A DNA stretch of 19,536 bases from Candidatus Scatomorpha stercorigallinarum. Its GTDB lineage: Bacteria > Bacillota_A > Clostridia > Oscillospirales > Oscillospiraceae. The notes beneath the pieces were generated by a model. It was given only the letters and a program-made list of their open reading frames with translations. It did no database searches and was not told where the DNA came from. The stretch lies in the NCBI GenBank assembly GCA_018713375.1, contig DVOV01000012.1:1-19536 (forward strand). Reading direction: 5' to 3'. This document shows positions 1 through 6,843 of this stretch, one piece after another. How positions within the stretch are numbered: the stretch's first letter is position 1; the number at the start of each line of letters is the position of its first letter. A program made the position numbers and the translations under genes.

Positions 1-96
1 AACTTCATCGCCCAGCTCAAGAGCGACGACATCCTCGACCGCAAGCAGGAGATCCTCGACGCCCAGCTCCACCTCACCGGCGGCGCCACCTGCTGA
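1..96 (+). CDS. 3' end of an unidentified gene (31 codons)
   Basis: Frame 1 is open from the window edge to a TGA at 94-96 and encodes 31 residues ending in LTGGATC. It is read as coding because the G/C-rich third positions match the neighbours and a strong terminator follows 18 bases after the stop. The tail is acidic and helix-like (KSDDILDRKQEILDAQ). I do not recognise a family from so short a piece. The next gene downstream is an iron-complex-type ABC binding protein, so a role in metal or tetrapyrrole metabolism is possible, but this is only context. Confidence 0.6.
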   Translation, partial: NFIAQLKSDDILDRKQEILDAQLHLTGGATC

Positions 97-114
97 AACA
101 GAAGACATAAACCC

Positions 115-149
115 AGCGCCGGCGCGGGCAAAGCCGCGCCGGCGCTTTT
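115..149 (+). terminator. Intrinsic terminator after the partial first gene
   Basis: A perfect 13-bp stem (AGCGCCGGCGCGG at 115-127 pairing with 134-146) closes a 6-nt GCAAAG loop and is followed by TTTC. It lies between the upstream stop and the Shine-Dalgarno of the binding-protein gene, only about 14 bases before that GGAG. I see no promoter between the two, so it may act as a partial terminator or attenuator within a longer transcript. Confidence 0.8.
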
Positions 150-170
150 CTCGATCAATTGGAGTCTGAT

Positions 171-1112
171 ATGAAAAAATACACGATTTTCCTCCTCGCC
201 TTTGCGCTCCTCCTCGCCCTCGCGGCCTGCGGAGCCGCCCCCGAGAGTCCCGGCAGCGCCGAAGGGGAATACAGCTTCACGGACGACCTCGGCCGCACGG
301 TAACACTTGACCGGCCGGAGCGCGTGGCGGCCCTCATCGGCTCATACGCCGACGTCTGGTGCCTCGCAGGCGGGCGCGATACGCTCGCCGCCGCCGCGAA
401 CGACGCCTGGACCAGCTTCGACCTGGGCCTGGACGGCTCCGTCGCCGACCTGGGCGCTATAAAAGAGCCCTCGCTGGAGGCGCTGCTCGCCGCGGAGCCG
501 GACTTCGTCCTCGCCAGCTGCAACACCGCCGCCGACCTGGAGCTGATGGACGTGCTGGAGTCCGCCGGCATCCCCACCGCCTACTTCGACGTGCAGGGCT
601 TTGACGACTACCTGCGCATGCTGGACATCTGCACTACGCTCACCGGTGCGCGGGAGAATTACCAGGCCTACGGCCTCGACGTGCAGTCCGAAATAGCGTC
701 CGCCGTCGCGCGAGCGGACGGCAGCGCGCCCACCGTGCTCGTACTGCGCGCCACCGGCGTCAGCTGCAAGGTGAAGGGCAGCGAGGACAACGTCCTCGGC
801 GAGATGCTCGCCGCGCTCGGCTGCGTGAACGTCGCCGACTCGGACAGCTCGCTGCTGGAGGATCTGAGCCTCGAGGCCATAATAAAGGCTGAGCCGGACT
901 ATATTTTCGCCGTGCTTCAGGGCTCGGATCCGACGGACGCCATGGCCACGCTTGAACAGACGCTGCTCACGAATCCGGGCTGGGGCGAGCTGCAGGCAGT
1001 GCGCGAGGGTCGGTTTTACACCCTTGAGCACGAGCTCTACAACCTGAAGCCCAACGCCCGCTGGGGGGAGGCATATGAAAAGCTTGCGGACATCCTCTAC
1101 CCGCAAAAATAA
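171..1112 (+). CDS. ABC transporter substrate-binding lipoprotein (FecB/BtuF-like)
   Basis: Periplasmic-binding-protein-type lipoprotein for an iron-siderophore, haem or corrinoid ABC importer. The 313-residue product starts with a short basic end, a hydrophobic stretch and the lipobox LAAC, giving lipidation at Cys20. The mature part opens with FTDDLGRTVTLDRPERV, typical of TroA/FecB-fold binding proteins, and has the expected length. The ATG at 171 is chosen because GGAG at 161-164 lies six bases upstream; the in-frame TTG at 159 would put that site inside the gene. It leads a tight cluster with permease and ATPase genes, then siroheme and precorrin enzymes. The context favours a metal chelate or corrinoid as ligand, but the residues do not settle which one. 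Confidence 0.9.
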   Translation: MKKYTIFLLAFALLLALAACGAAPESPGSAEGEYSFTDDLGRTVTLDRPERVAALIGSYADVWCLAGGRDTLAAAANDAWTSFDLGLDGSVADLGAIKEPSLEALLAAEPDFVLASCNTAADLELMDVLESAGIPTAYFDVQGFDDYLRMLDICTTLTGARENYQAYGLDVQSEIASAVARADGSAPTVLVLRATGVSCKVKGSEDNVLGEMLAALGCVNVADSDSSLLEDLSLEAIIKAEPDYIFAVLQGSDPTDAMATLEQTLLTNPGWGELQAVREGRFYTLEHELYNLKPNARWGEAYEKLADILYPQK

Positions 1113-2097
1113 AAAAATGTGGCGGCTTTTCGCTGCGCTTTCGCTCGCGGCCGCGCTCGCGGCTGTGCTCAGCCTGGCCCTGGGGCCGGTGTCCGTCGCC
1201 CCCTGGCAGGTGGTAGCCGCCCTCTTCGGCGGGAACGACGGCTCCGCCGAGGCGCGGATCGTGCTGTACGCCCGGCTGCCGCGCATCTGCGGCTGCATCC
1301 TCGCCGGCGCGGCCCTCGCCGTGAGCGGCGCGCTGACGCAGAGCGTGCTGGCCAACCCCCTGGCCGCGCCCAGCACCATCGGCGTAAACTCCGGCGCGGG
1401 GCTGGCGGCGGCGCTCTGCTGCGCCGTGGCGCCCGGTTCGCTGGCGCTGGTGCCCGTGGCGGCTTTCACCGGCGCCATGGCCGCCGCGCTGCTCGTGCTG
1501 TTCATAGCCGAGCGCACCGGCGCGGCGAAAATAACCCTCGTCCTCGCCGGCGTGGCCATCTCCAACATCCTCTCCGCGGGGGTGGACGCCATCGTCACCT
1601 TCGCGCCGGACGCCCTCAACGCCTATTCGGACTTCCGCATCGGCTCACTCGCCAATCTGACGCTTGAGCGGCTCGCGGCACCCGCCGCTGTCACCGTCCT
1701 GGCGCTCATCGCGGCCTTTTCCCTGACGAACGAGCTCGACGTGCTGACGCTCGGCAGTGAAACGGCGCGCAGCCTCGGCATGAACGCGGGCCGCATGCGC
1801 GTCGTGTTGCTGGCCGTCTCGGCGGCGCTGGCGGGCGCGGCGGTGAGCTTTTCCGGCCTGCTGGGCTTTATCGGCCTGGTGGCGCCGCATATGCTGCGCC
1901 GCTTCACGGGCGACGAATCGCGCTATCTGCTGCCGGCCTGCGCGCTGGGCGGCGCGGCACTGCTGCTCGTGTGCGACACGGCCTCACGGCTGCTCTTCGC
2001 GCCCTACCAGCTGCCCGTGGGCATCATGCTCTCGCTCATCGGCGGGCCGTTTTTCATCTGGCTGCTGCTGAAGCAGAGGAAGGGGCGCATCGTATGA
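1075..2097 (+). CDS. FecCD-family ABC transporter permease
   Basis: Integral membrane subunit of the importer, 340 residues as usual for the FecCD/BtuC family. Long hydrophobic segments run through the protein, and family blocks are visible: PRICGCILAGAALAVSGALTQ, NPLAAPSTIGVNSGAG, FSGLLGFIGLVAPHMLRR and the late LPVGIMLSLIGGPFF. It would form the homodimeric channel with the ATPase encoded next. The start at 1075 overlaps the end of the binding-protein gene by 38 bases and has a GGGGGGAGG run just upstream, with a short spacer. An in-frame ATG at 1117 lies after that stop but has no Shine-Dalgarno. The overlap suggests translational coupling. Confidence 0.92.
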   Translation: MKSLRTSSTRKNKKMWRLFAALSLAAALAAVLSLALGPVSVAPWQVVAALFGGNDGSAEARIVLYARLPRICGCILAGAALAVSGALTQSVLANPLAAPSTIGVNSGAGLAAALCCAVAPGSLALVPVAAFTGAMAAALLVLFIAERTGAAKITLVLAGVAISNILSAGVDAIVTFAPDALNAYSDFRIGSLANLTLERLAAPAAVTVLALIAAFSLTNELDVLTLGSETARSLGMNAGRMRVVLLAVSAALAGAAVSFSGLLGFIGLVAPHMLRRFTGDESRYLLPACALGGAALLLVCDTASRLLFAPYQLPVGIMLSLIGGPFFIWLLLKQRKGRIV

Positions 2098-2849
2098 TAG
2101 AGCTTCGTTCCCTGCGCAGCGGCTACGGCGGGCGGGAGGTGCTGCACGGCGTCAGCCTCCGCTTCCGCCCGGGCGAGGTGCTGGCAATCGCCGGGCCCAA
2201 CGGCTGCGGCAAGAGCACGCTGCTGCGCGCCGCCGCCGGCATCGGCGAGGTCATGGGCGGCGAGGTGCTGCTGGACGGCGCGCCCACGGCCTCGCTCAGC
2301 GCAAGGCAGATCGCCCAGAAATGCGCCTATATGCCCCAGGACAGGCCCGCGCCGAGCATAAGCGTCCGGCGCATGGCGCTGCACGGGCGCTTCCCATACC
2401 TCTCCTATCCACGGCGCTACCGCCCGGAGGACTACGCCGCCGTGGAGCGCGCGCTTGAGCGCGCCGGCGCGCTGGACATCGCCGACGTGCCCATACCGGA
2501 GCTCTCCGGCGGCCAGCGCCAGCGCTCGTACCTGGCCATGGCCCTCGCCCAGGAGGCGGACACGCTGCTGATGGACGAGCCCACGGCCTTCCTCGACATC
2601 TCCCACCAGCTCGCGCTGATGGACACGGCCGCCTCCCTCGCGCGCGAGGGGCGCGCGGTGGTGATGGTGCTGCACGACCTGCCCCTGGCCCTGCGCCGGG
2701 CGGACCGCCTGGCCGTGCTCAGCGCCGGCGAGCTGCTCGCCGAGGGCACGCCGGAGGAGATATGCGCCCTCGGCGTCATCGACCGGGCGTTCAACGTCCG
2801 CCTCCGCCGGGCGGAGACCCCGGACGGCCCACAATACTACTTCGCCTGA
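2094..2849 (+). CDS. ABC transporter ATP-binding protein (FecE/BtuD-like)
   Basis: Cytoplasmic ATPase that powers the importer. The 251-residue protein carries Walker A GPNGCGKST (34-42), a Q-loop at MPQD (80-83), signature LSGGQRQR (137-144), Walker B LLMDEP (158-163) and the H-loop His194 in VLHD. Its length and the FNVR segment near the end fit FecE-type ATPases. The ATG at 2094 shares an ATGA with the permease stop, and AGGAAGGGG lies upstream. A longer reading from 1971 would overlap the permease by more than 120 bases and has an arginine-rich frame-shadow look, so it is set aside. A 51-base gap separates it from the precorrin-2 dehydrogenase gene. Confidence 0.95.
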   Translation: MIELRSLRSGYGGREVLHGVSLRFRPGEVLAIAGPNGCGKSTLLRAAAGIGEVMGGEVLLDGAPTASLSARQIAQKCAYMPQDRPAPSISVRRMALHGRFPYLSYPRRYRPEDYAAVERALERAGALDIADVPIPELSGGQRQRSYLAMALAQEADTLLMDEPTAFLDISHQLALMDTAASLAREGRAVVMVLHDLPLALRRADRLAVLSAGELLAEGTPEEICALGVIDRAFNVRLRRAETPDGPQYYFA

Positions 2850-2900
2850 ACGGCCGCGCGCCCTCGCCGCCCGGCCGCCGGCCCGGTAAAGGAGTATCAC

Positions 2901-3512
2901 ATGCCACTATTCCCCATTTTCATCGACCTCAAGGGCCGCAGGGCCCTCATCGTCGGCGGCGGGCGCGTCGCCCTGCGCAAGGCCGAGCGCCTCATGCCCT
3001 ACGGCGCGGACATCTGCGCCGTCGCGCCGGAGTTTGAGGACGCCTTCCGTTCCCTTCCCGGCGTCACGCTGCTCGAGCGCCGCTTCGAGCCCGGCGACAT
3101 CGAGGGCGCGGCCCTCGTTATCGCCGCCACGGACGACGGCGAGCTCAACGCCGCCGTCAGCGAGCTCTGCCGCTGGGAGAACATCCCCGTGAACGTGGTG
3201 GACGACCTGGAAAAGTGTTCCTTCGTGTTTCCCGCGCTCGTGCAGCGCGGCGAGCTCTCCGTGGGCATCAGCACGGGCGGGGCCAGCCCCAGCGCCGCGC
3301 AGTACATACGCCGCGGCGTGGAGCAGCTGGTGCCGGAGGGCTTTGAGGGCATACTGGACTTCCTCTCCGCCCACCGCGCGGAAGTCAAGGCCGCCCTGCC
3401 CCCCGAACGGCGCGCCGCCGCCTTCGCCGCGCTCTTCGAGCGCTGCCTGGAGCGCGGCAGGCCGCTGAGCGAGGCGGAGTTTGCCGCGTTCCTGGGAGGC
3501 GATGGGCAATGA
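2901..3512 (+). CDS. Precorrin-2 dehydrogenase (siroheme synthase N-domain type)
   Basis: NAD-dependent oxidation of precorrin-2 to sirohydrochlorin, the entry to siroheme and anaerobic cobalamin synthesis; some relatives also chelate iron. The 203-residue protein shows the dinucleotide-binding loop VGGGRVALRK (18-27), the NVVDD segment (98-102), where family members keep a catalytic aspartate, and the ISTGGASP block (123-130). The C-terminal helical part is present, but there is no fused methyltransferase, so it resembles stand-alone SirC/Met8 proteins rather than CysG. AAAGGAG lies nine bases before the ATG. Its TGA overlaps the ATG of the following methyltransferase/synthase gene, which makes its substrate. 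Confidence 0.92.
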   Translation: MPLFPIFIDLKGRRALIVGGGRVALRKAERLMPYGADICAVAPEFEDAFRSLPGVTLLERRFEPGDIEGAALVIAATDDGELNAAVSELCRWENIPVNVVDDLEKCSFVFPALVQRGELSVGISTGGASPSAAQYIRRGVEQLVPEGFEGILDFLSAHRAEVKAALPPERRAAAFAALFERCLERGRPLSEAEFAAFLGGDGQ

Positions 3513-4990
3513 GCGGGCGCGTCTACATCGTCGGCGGCGGCTGCGGCGGCGCGGGGCTGCTCACGCTGCGCGCGCGGGAGCTCATCGCCCGCTGCGGCGC
3601 GCTGGTCTATGACGACCTCATCCACCCGGACATCCTCGCCCTGGCGCCGCGGGAGGCGCGGCTCGTCTACATGGGCAAGCGCGCCGGGCACAGCTCGGCC
3701 CGCCAGGAGGACATCTGCGCCGCGCTCGTCGCCCTGGCGCGCGAGGGGCTCTCCGTCGTGCGGCTGAAGGGCGGGGACCCCTTCGTCTTTGGCCGCGGCG
3801 GCGAGGAGCTCCTCGCCCTGCGGGAGGCGGGCATCCCCTGCGCTGAGGTGCCGGGCATCAGCTCCGCCCTCGCCGTGCCGGCGGAGGCCGGCATACCGCT
3901 GACGCACCGCGCGCTCAGCCGCGGCTTCCACGTCGTCACCGCCCACACGGCGGACACGGCGGACGGCCTGCCGGAATATTTCTCCCGCCTCGCCTCCCTG
4001 CCGGGCACGCTGGTGATACTGATGGGCCTCGCGCGGCTGGGGCGCATCGCCGAGCGGCTGATGGAGTCCGGCGCCGCGCCGGACACGCCGGCGGCCGTGC
4101 TCTCCGGCGGCAACTCCCGCTGCCCCGCCGCCGTGCGCGGCCCGCTGGGGGACATCGCAGAGCGCGCCGCCGCGGCACAGGTGGAGGCCCCGGCGGTGAT
4201 CGTCGTCGGGCAGGCCGCCGCGCTCCAACTGACGGCCAGTCTGCCGCTGAGCGGCGTGCGCGTGGGCCTCACGGGCACGGAGAGCTTCCAGGGCCGCCTG
4301 CGGCCGCTGCTGGAGGCCGAGGGCGCGGAGGTCTTTGCCGCCGCGCGCAGCGAGACCGTCCCGCTTGAGAGCGGCTTTGACCCCGCCGCCCTGGACGGAG
4401 GCAGCTGGGCCGTGCTCACCAGCGCCAACGGCGTGGACGCGCTCTTTGCCCTGCTCGCGGCGCGGAGGCACGACCTGCGCCGCCTGCGCTGCCGCTTTGC
4501 CGCCATCGGCCCCGCCACCGCGGAGCGCCTGGCCGCCCACGGCGTCTACGCCGACCTGATACCGCCCTCGCCAACCACCGCCGCCCTGGCCCGGGCCCTG
4601 CTCGAGCGCGGCGAGGCCGGCGCGCGCGTATACCTCCTGCGCTCCCGGCGCGGCGCGCCGGAGCTTTCCAGCGCGCTCGCGGAGCGTTTCGACGTGCATG
4701 ACGCGGCGCTCTACACCACGCGGCCCGACGGGCGCATCACCGCCGCGGCGGAGGCGTACACCGCCCTCGCCGGCTATCTGGTGTTCCCCAGCGGCGGCGC
4801 GGCCGAGGACTTTTTCGCCTCCGGCGGCAGGATAGGCGAGCGCACCGTGCCCGTGGCCATCGGCCCCGTGGCCGCACGCCGGCTGGCCGAGCTCGGCGTG
4901 GATGGCGTCCTCACCGCCCGGCACATCGGCCGCGAGGGCATCGTAGAGGAGATACTGGCCGCGGAGGCGGGCGGGATGCAGGGACGATAG
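3509..4990 (+). CDS. Uroporphyrinogen-III C-methyltransferase / uroporphyrinogen-III synthase fusion
   Basis: A 493-residue bifunctional enzyme. The HemD half closes hydroxymethylbilane to uroporphyrinogen III, and the CobA half methylates it twice to precorrin-2. The methyltransferase (about 1-240) shows KGGDPFVFGRGGEE (87-100), PGISSALA (115-122), LTHR (131-134) and TLVILMG (167-173). The synthase (about 247-487) shows LTSANGVDALF and the AIGPATAERL block, with a second internal IGPVAARRL. The first SAM-side loop reads GGGCGGAGLLTL instead of the usual GAGPGDPGLLTL, so the common Pro and Asp are replaced. The ATG overlaps the preceding TGA. The last codons (GGMQGR) and the stop lie inside the left arm of a repeat element, so the C-terminal tail may be insertion-derived. 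Confidence 0.93.
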   Translation: MSGRVYIVGGGCGGAGLLTLRARELIARCGALVYDDLIHPDILALAPREARLVYMGKRAGHSSARQEDICAALVALAREGLSVVRLKGGDPFVFGRGGEELLALREAGIPCAEVPGISSALAVPAEAGIPLTHRALSRGFHVVTAHTADTADGLPEYFSRLASLPGTLVILMGLARLGRIAERLMESGAAPDTPAAVLSGGNSRCPAAVRGPLGDIAERAAAAQVEAPAVIVVGQAAALQLTASLPLSGVRVGLTGTESFQGRLRPLLEAEGAEVFAAARSETVPLESGFDPAALDGGSWAVLTSANGVDALFALLAARRHDLRRLRCRFAAIGPATAERLAAHGVYADLIPPSPTTAALARALLERGEAGARVYLLRSRRGAPELSSALAERFDVHDAALYTTRPDGRITAAAEAYTALAGYLVFPSGGAAEDFFASGGRIGERTVPVAIGPVAARRLAELGVDGVLTARHIGREGIVEEILAAEAGGMQGR

Positions 4991-5444
4991 GTCCCTGCGA
5001 CCCAATACTGAGAGATTTCTTTTTGTCTTGTCAAAAAGAAACCCCTCAGACTCCAAAGAGAAAAGCGCTCCGGCAGTAGTCGGAGCGTTTTTGCGTGCTT
5101 TTACAGGTTTTCAGTTGTCAAAAGTGGTCATCCCGTCGGTGAATGAGTTTATTGCATCGCCGACCGTGCGTTGCTTCGCTTCGCTCGCGGCACTACCAAT
5201 CATCAACATGTCAGCGGCGCGAGCGTAAGCGAAGCCAACCGCGGTCGGCGGCGGGCAAAGCAATCCGGCACCGGGATGACCACCCAAAAGTCAGTCACCA
5301 CCCGGACTAACAAGCAGATTTTACGTATCGACAAGCACCAAAGCGGTTTTCTCTTTGGAGTCTGAGGGGTTTCTTTTTGACAAGACAAAAAGAAACCCCT
5401 CAGTATTGGGTCGCAGGGGCCTTCGCCCCTGCATCCCGCCCGCC
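4966..5444. repeat. Long inverted-repeat (MITE-like) element with nested hairpins
   Basis: Two near-identical arms (about 4966-5064 and 5347-5444) are inverted copies, differing by a few bases and a 1-nt indel in the arms. Each arm contains two smaller hairpins: one around GCAGGG...CCCTGC (4977-4997; 5413-5432) and one of 18 bp built from CTGAGGGGTTTCTTTTTG (5363-5404, loop ACAAGA; the left copy has two mismatches). The centre is also partly self-complementary: 5124-5135 with 5272-5283, 5159-5166 with 5242-5249, and 5173-5189 with 5218-5235. The whole ~479 bp can therefore fold as one imperfect hairpin. The interior is visibly less GC-rich than its surroundings. No transposase frame or clear target duplication is seen. 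It fills the gap between two convergent genes. I regard it as a non-autonomous palindromic repeat. Confidence 0.85.
5061..5092. terminator. Terminator-like hairpin inside the inverted-repeat element
   Basis: A 7-bp stem CGCTCCG (5066-5072) and CGGAGCG (5081-5087) with an 8-nt loop is preceded by AAAA and followed by TTTTT, so it could end transcripts from either side. It sits just inside the left arm and is the probable end of the cobA-hemD transcript. The matching place beside the right arm has no equivalent stem. Confidence 0.65.
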
Positions 5445-5483
5445 GCCGCTTGCGGCGGCAACCGCCTCCTTACCGCAGCCTGG

Positions 5484-5735
5484 TCAGCCTTTCTGGCCGC
5501 GGGACTGCCTTACCATGTCCTCCACGACGATGTCGTAGATCTCGCCGAGGGAGGCGCAGTATTCGAGCACCTGCCAGGGCTCGTTGGTGTGGAAGTGTAT
5601 CTTCATGACCTCCTCGTCGCCGACGGCGATGAGGCAGTCGCCCGCGAAGCGCTCGCGGAACTCATCGGCGAGGTCGTCCTCGTCGATGGGGCAGCCCTCT
5701 ATCAAAAGCTGGGTGTCGTAGCGGAATCCCTCCAT
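5484..5735 (-). CDS. Small FakA/DAK1_2 C-terminal-like protein (83 aa)
   Basis: The 83-residue product resembles the last part of fatty-acid kinase A and related dihydroxyacetone-kinase-like proteins. LLIEGCPIDEDDL, GDCLIAVGDEEV and KIHFHTNEPWQVLEY (45-59), followed by LGEIYDIVVEDMVRQ, match the family pattern of KVHVHTNDPGKVLEYA...GEL..IKIDNM. The N-terminal nucleotide-binding DhaL domain and most of the middle domain are absent. It is not a simple broken end: it has its own AAAGGAAG seven bases before the ATG, overlapping the stop of the deformylase gene 14 bases upstream. No catalytic role can be assigned; a small regulatory or binding protein is possible. Similar short proteins have, as I recall, been annotated as 'kinase to dihydroxyacetone kinase'. 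Confidence 0.75.
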   Translation of the reverse strand: MEGFRYDTQLLIEGCPIDEDDLADEFRERFAGDCLIAVGDEEVMKIHFHTNEPWQVLEYCASLGEIYDIVVEDMVRQSRGQKG

Positions 5736-5749
5736 TTTCTGTCTTCCTT

Positions 5750-6247
5750 TCAGGTGAAATCGCGCTTCATCTCGCGCATGTAGAGCGACTTATCGTCCAC
5801 CGCGCGCATGGTGGCGAGGATGCCGTCCAGATGGTCGTATTCGTGCTGCAAAAGCTCCGAATAGTCGCCCTCCAGCTCCATGTGCTGGGGCCGGAAGTGC
5901 TCGTCCAGGTATTCTATCACCGCGCGGCGGTGGCGGCGCACGCGCACGATGAGCCCCGGGAAGGACATGCAGTCGTCCAGCAGCTCATAGGTCTCCCCGT
6001 CCGGGAAAGTGAGCACGGGGTTCACGAACACGTACGGCCGGTCCGTCAGCATGTAGATGAGGCGCTTTTTGACGCCGATCTGCGGCGCGGCCACCGCCCG
6101 CCCCGCGCCGTGAGCAGCGCGGTAGTCGAGCAGCGTGTCGTGCAGGTCCTCTATCCAGCCCGGCAGCAGCGGGGCGTCCTCCGCCGTCACCTCATCGCAT
6201 ATCTCATACAGGCGTTCGTCGCCCAGCAGCAGTATCTCGCGGACCAT
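5750..6247 (-). CDS. def: Peptide deformylase, divergent type
   Basis: Metalloenzyme that removes the formyl group from the initiator methionine of new proteins. The 165-residue protein has all three motifs in altered form: motif I GRAVAAPQIG (49-58), where the second Gly of GxGLAAPQ is Ala; motif II DDCMS (91-95) instead of EGCLS, keeping the metal ligand Cys93; and motif III HEYDH (135-139), complete with His135, Glu136 and His139. Metal binding and the general acid-base are therefore intact. The ATG at 6247 has AGGAGGT upstream; a longer frame reaches 6301 but would cross the promoter. It is probably co-transcribed with the 83-aa gene downstream. Such divergent forms may be housekeeping enzymes or specialised paralogues. 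Confidence 0.88.
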   Translation of the reverse strand: MVREILLLGDERLYEICDEVTAEDAPLLPGWIEDLHDTLLDYRAAHGAGRAVAAPQIGVKKRLIYMLTDRPYVFVNPVLTFPDGETYELLDDCMSFPGLIVRVRRHRRAVIEYLDEHFRPQHMELEGDYSELLQHEYDHLDGILATMRAVDDKSLYMREMKRDFT

Positions 6248-6272
6248 ATATCTACCTCCTGGCTTTTTCCCG

Positions 6273-6301
6273 ATTATAGCACCATCCACCGCGCCCCGCA
6301 A
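6273..6301 (-). promoter_or_regulatory. Promoter of the deformylase gene
   Basis: On the minus strand TTGCGG (6296-6301), a 17-base spacer and a perfect TATAAT (6273-6278) lie 25 bases before the deformylase start codon, with the AGGAGGT ribosome site in between. The -35 is weak, the -10 ideal. Confidence 0.7.
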
Positions 6302-6306
6302 CAGGA

Positions 6307-6328
6307 GAAGGCCCCGTCAGGGGCCTTC
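6307..6328 (-). terminator. Hairpin at the end of the membrane-protein gene
   Basis: A perfect 9-bp stem (GAAGGCCCC at 6307-6315 with 6320-6328) has a 4-nt loop, and three of its bases are the stop codon (6317-6319) of the gene on the minus strand. No T-run follows on the minus strand, so it may be a weak terminator or an mRNA-end-stabilising hairpin. Confidence 0.4.
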
Positions 6329-6808
6329 TTCAGCGGTCAGTTCCAATATCTCCTTCAGGCGCAGCATCATGCCGTTGGCGGCGGAGCCGGCGGCGTCGAG
6401 GTCGTATTTATAGTCGCGGCCCTGCGGCTGCGTGAACTCCGCGCGCACGCCGTCCTCCAACTGGGTAAAAGTAAGGACCGAGCCGTCGCCAAAGTCGAGG
6501 CGGATGGCCTGCGCGCCCTCCTCCGGGCCGCCGAAGGAGACGAAATACTCGCAGTCCGTGATGTAGAGCAGCAGCCGGTTGAGGTCGTCCAGCCGCGGCT
6601 CGCTCGTCTCGCCGGCCGGGCCGGTGGCGGTGACGCCCTCGAGCACGGAGTCGCCGATGCTGTCCGCCAGCTCGCGGCGGAAGTCCTTCTGCCCGCCCAT
6701 CCAGCGCACGCCCCAGACCATGAGGACGATGAAACCAAGGAAGAGCAGGAAGGCCGCGGCGGCCAGCACGACGAGGATGTTCCACCTGAGTTTTCTGCCC
6801 TTGCCCAT
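6317..6808 (-). CDS. Membrane-anchored protein of unknown function
   Basis: The 163-residue protein has a basic N-terminus (MGKGRKLRW), one strong transmembrane helix at about 11-33, and an acidic soluble part of about 130 residues presumably facing outside. The soluble part contains an alternating pattern (LLLYITDCEYFVSFGG ... AIRLDFGDGSVLTF) suggesting a small beta-rich domain, and ends in a predicted helix. I do not recognise a family. A GGGGGG ribosome site precedes the ATG, and a consensus promoter lies directly upstream, so it is expected to be well transcribed. It is the first gene of the minus-strand group, but the deformylase gene behind it has its own promoter. Confidence 0.8.
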   Translation of the reverse strand: MGKGRKLRWNILVVLAAAAFLLFLGFIVLMVWGVRWMGGQKDFRRELADSIGDSVLEGVTATGPAGETSEPRLDDLNRLLLYITDCEYFVSFGGPEEGAQAIRLDFGDGSVLTFTQLEDGVRAEFTQPQGRDYKYDLDAAGSAANGMMLRLKEILELTAEEGP

Positions 6809-6843
6809 TGCGAGCCCCCCTGTTGTCTTTTTTTAGTTGACTT

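Noticed and set aside
159..169. TTGGAGTCTGA also occurs at 5355-5365 in the repeat arm
   Set aside because: An 11-base match includes the ribosome-site word GGAG and shows no further similarity on either side, so it is probably chance.
97..170. Cobalamin or other riboswitch before the importer genes
   Set aside because: The gap holds only a simple terminator hairpin and is too short for a known riboswitch aptamer.
2999..5056. 685-codon minus-strand open frame starting MESEGFLFDKTKRN
   Set aside because: It runs antisense through the precorrin-2 and cobA-hemD genes. Its first residues come from the inverted-repeat arm, and the same peptide start appears from the other arm at 5355. No domain is visible.
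5028..5388. Short open frames inside the inverted-repeat element
   Set aside because: They are 61-66 codons long, overlap each other on both strands, lack ribosome sites, and follow the palindrome rather than codon bias.
5355..5783. 142-codon plus-strand frame over the small FakA-like gene
   Set aside because: It starts at a TTG in the repeat arm and is antisense to a gene with clear family motifs and a good ribosome site.
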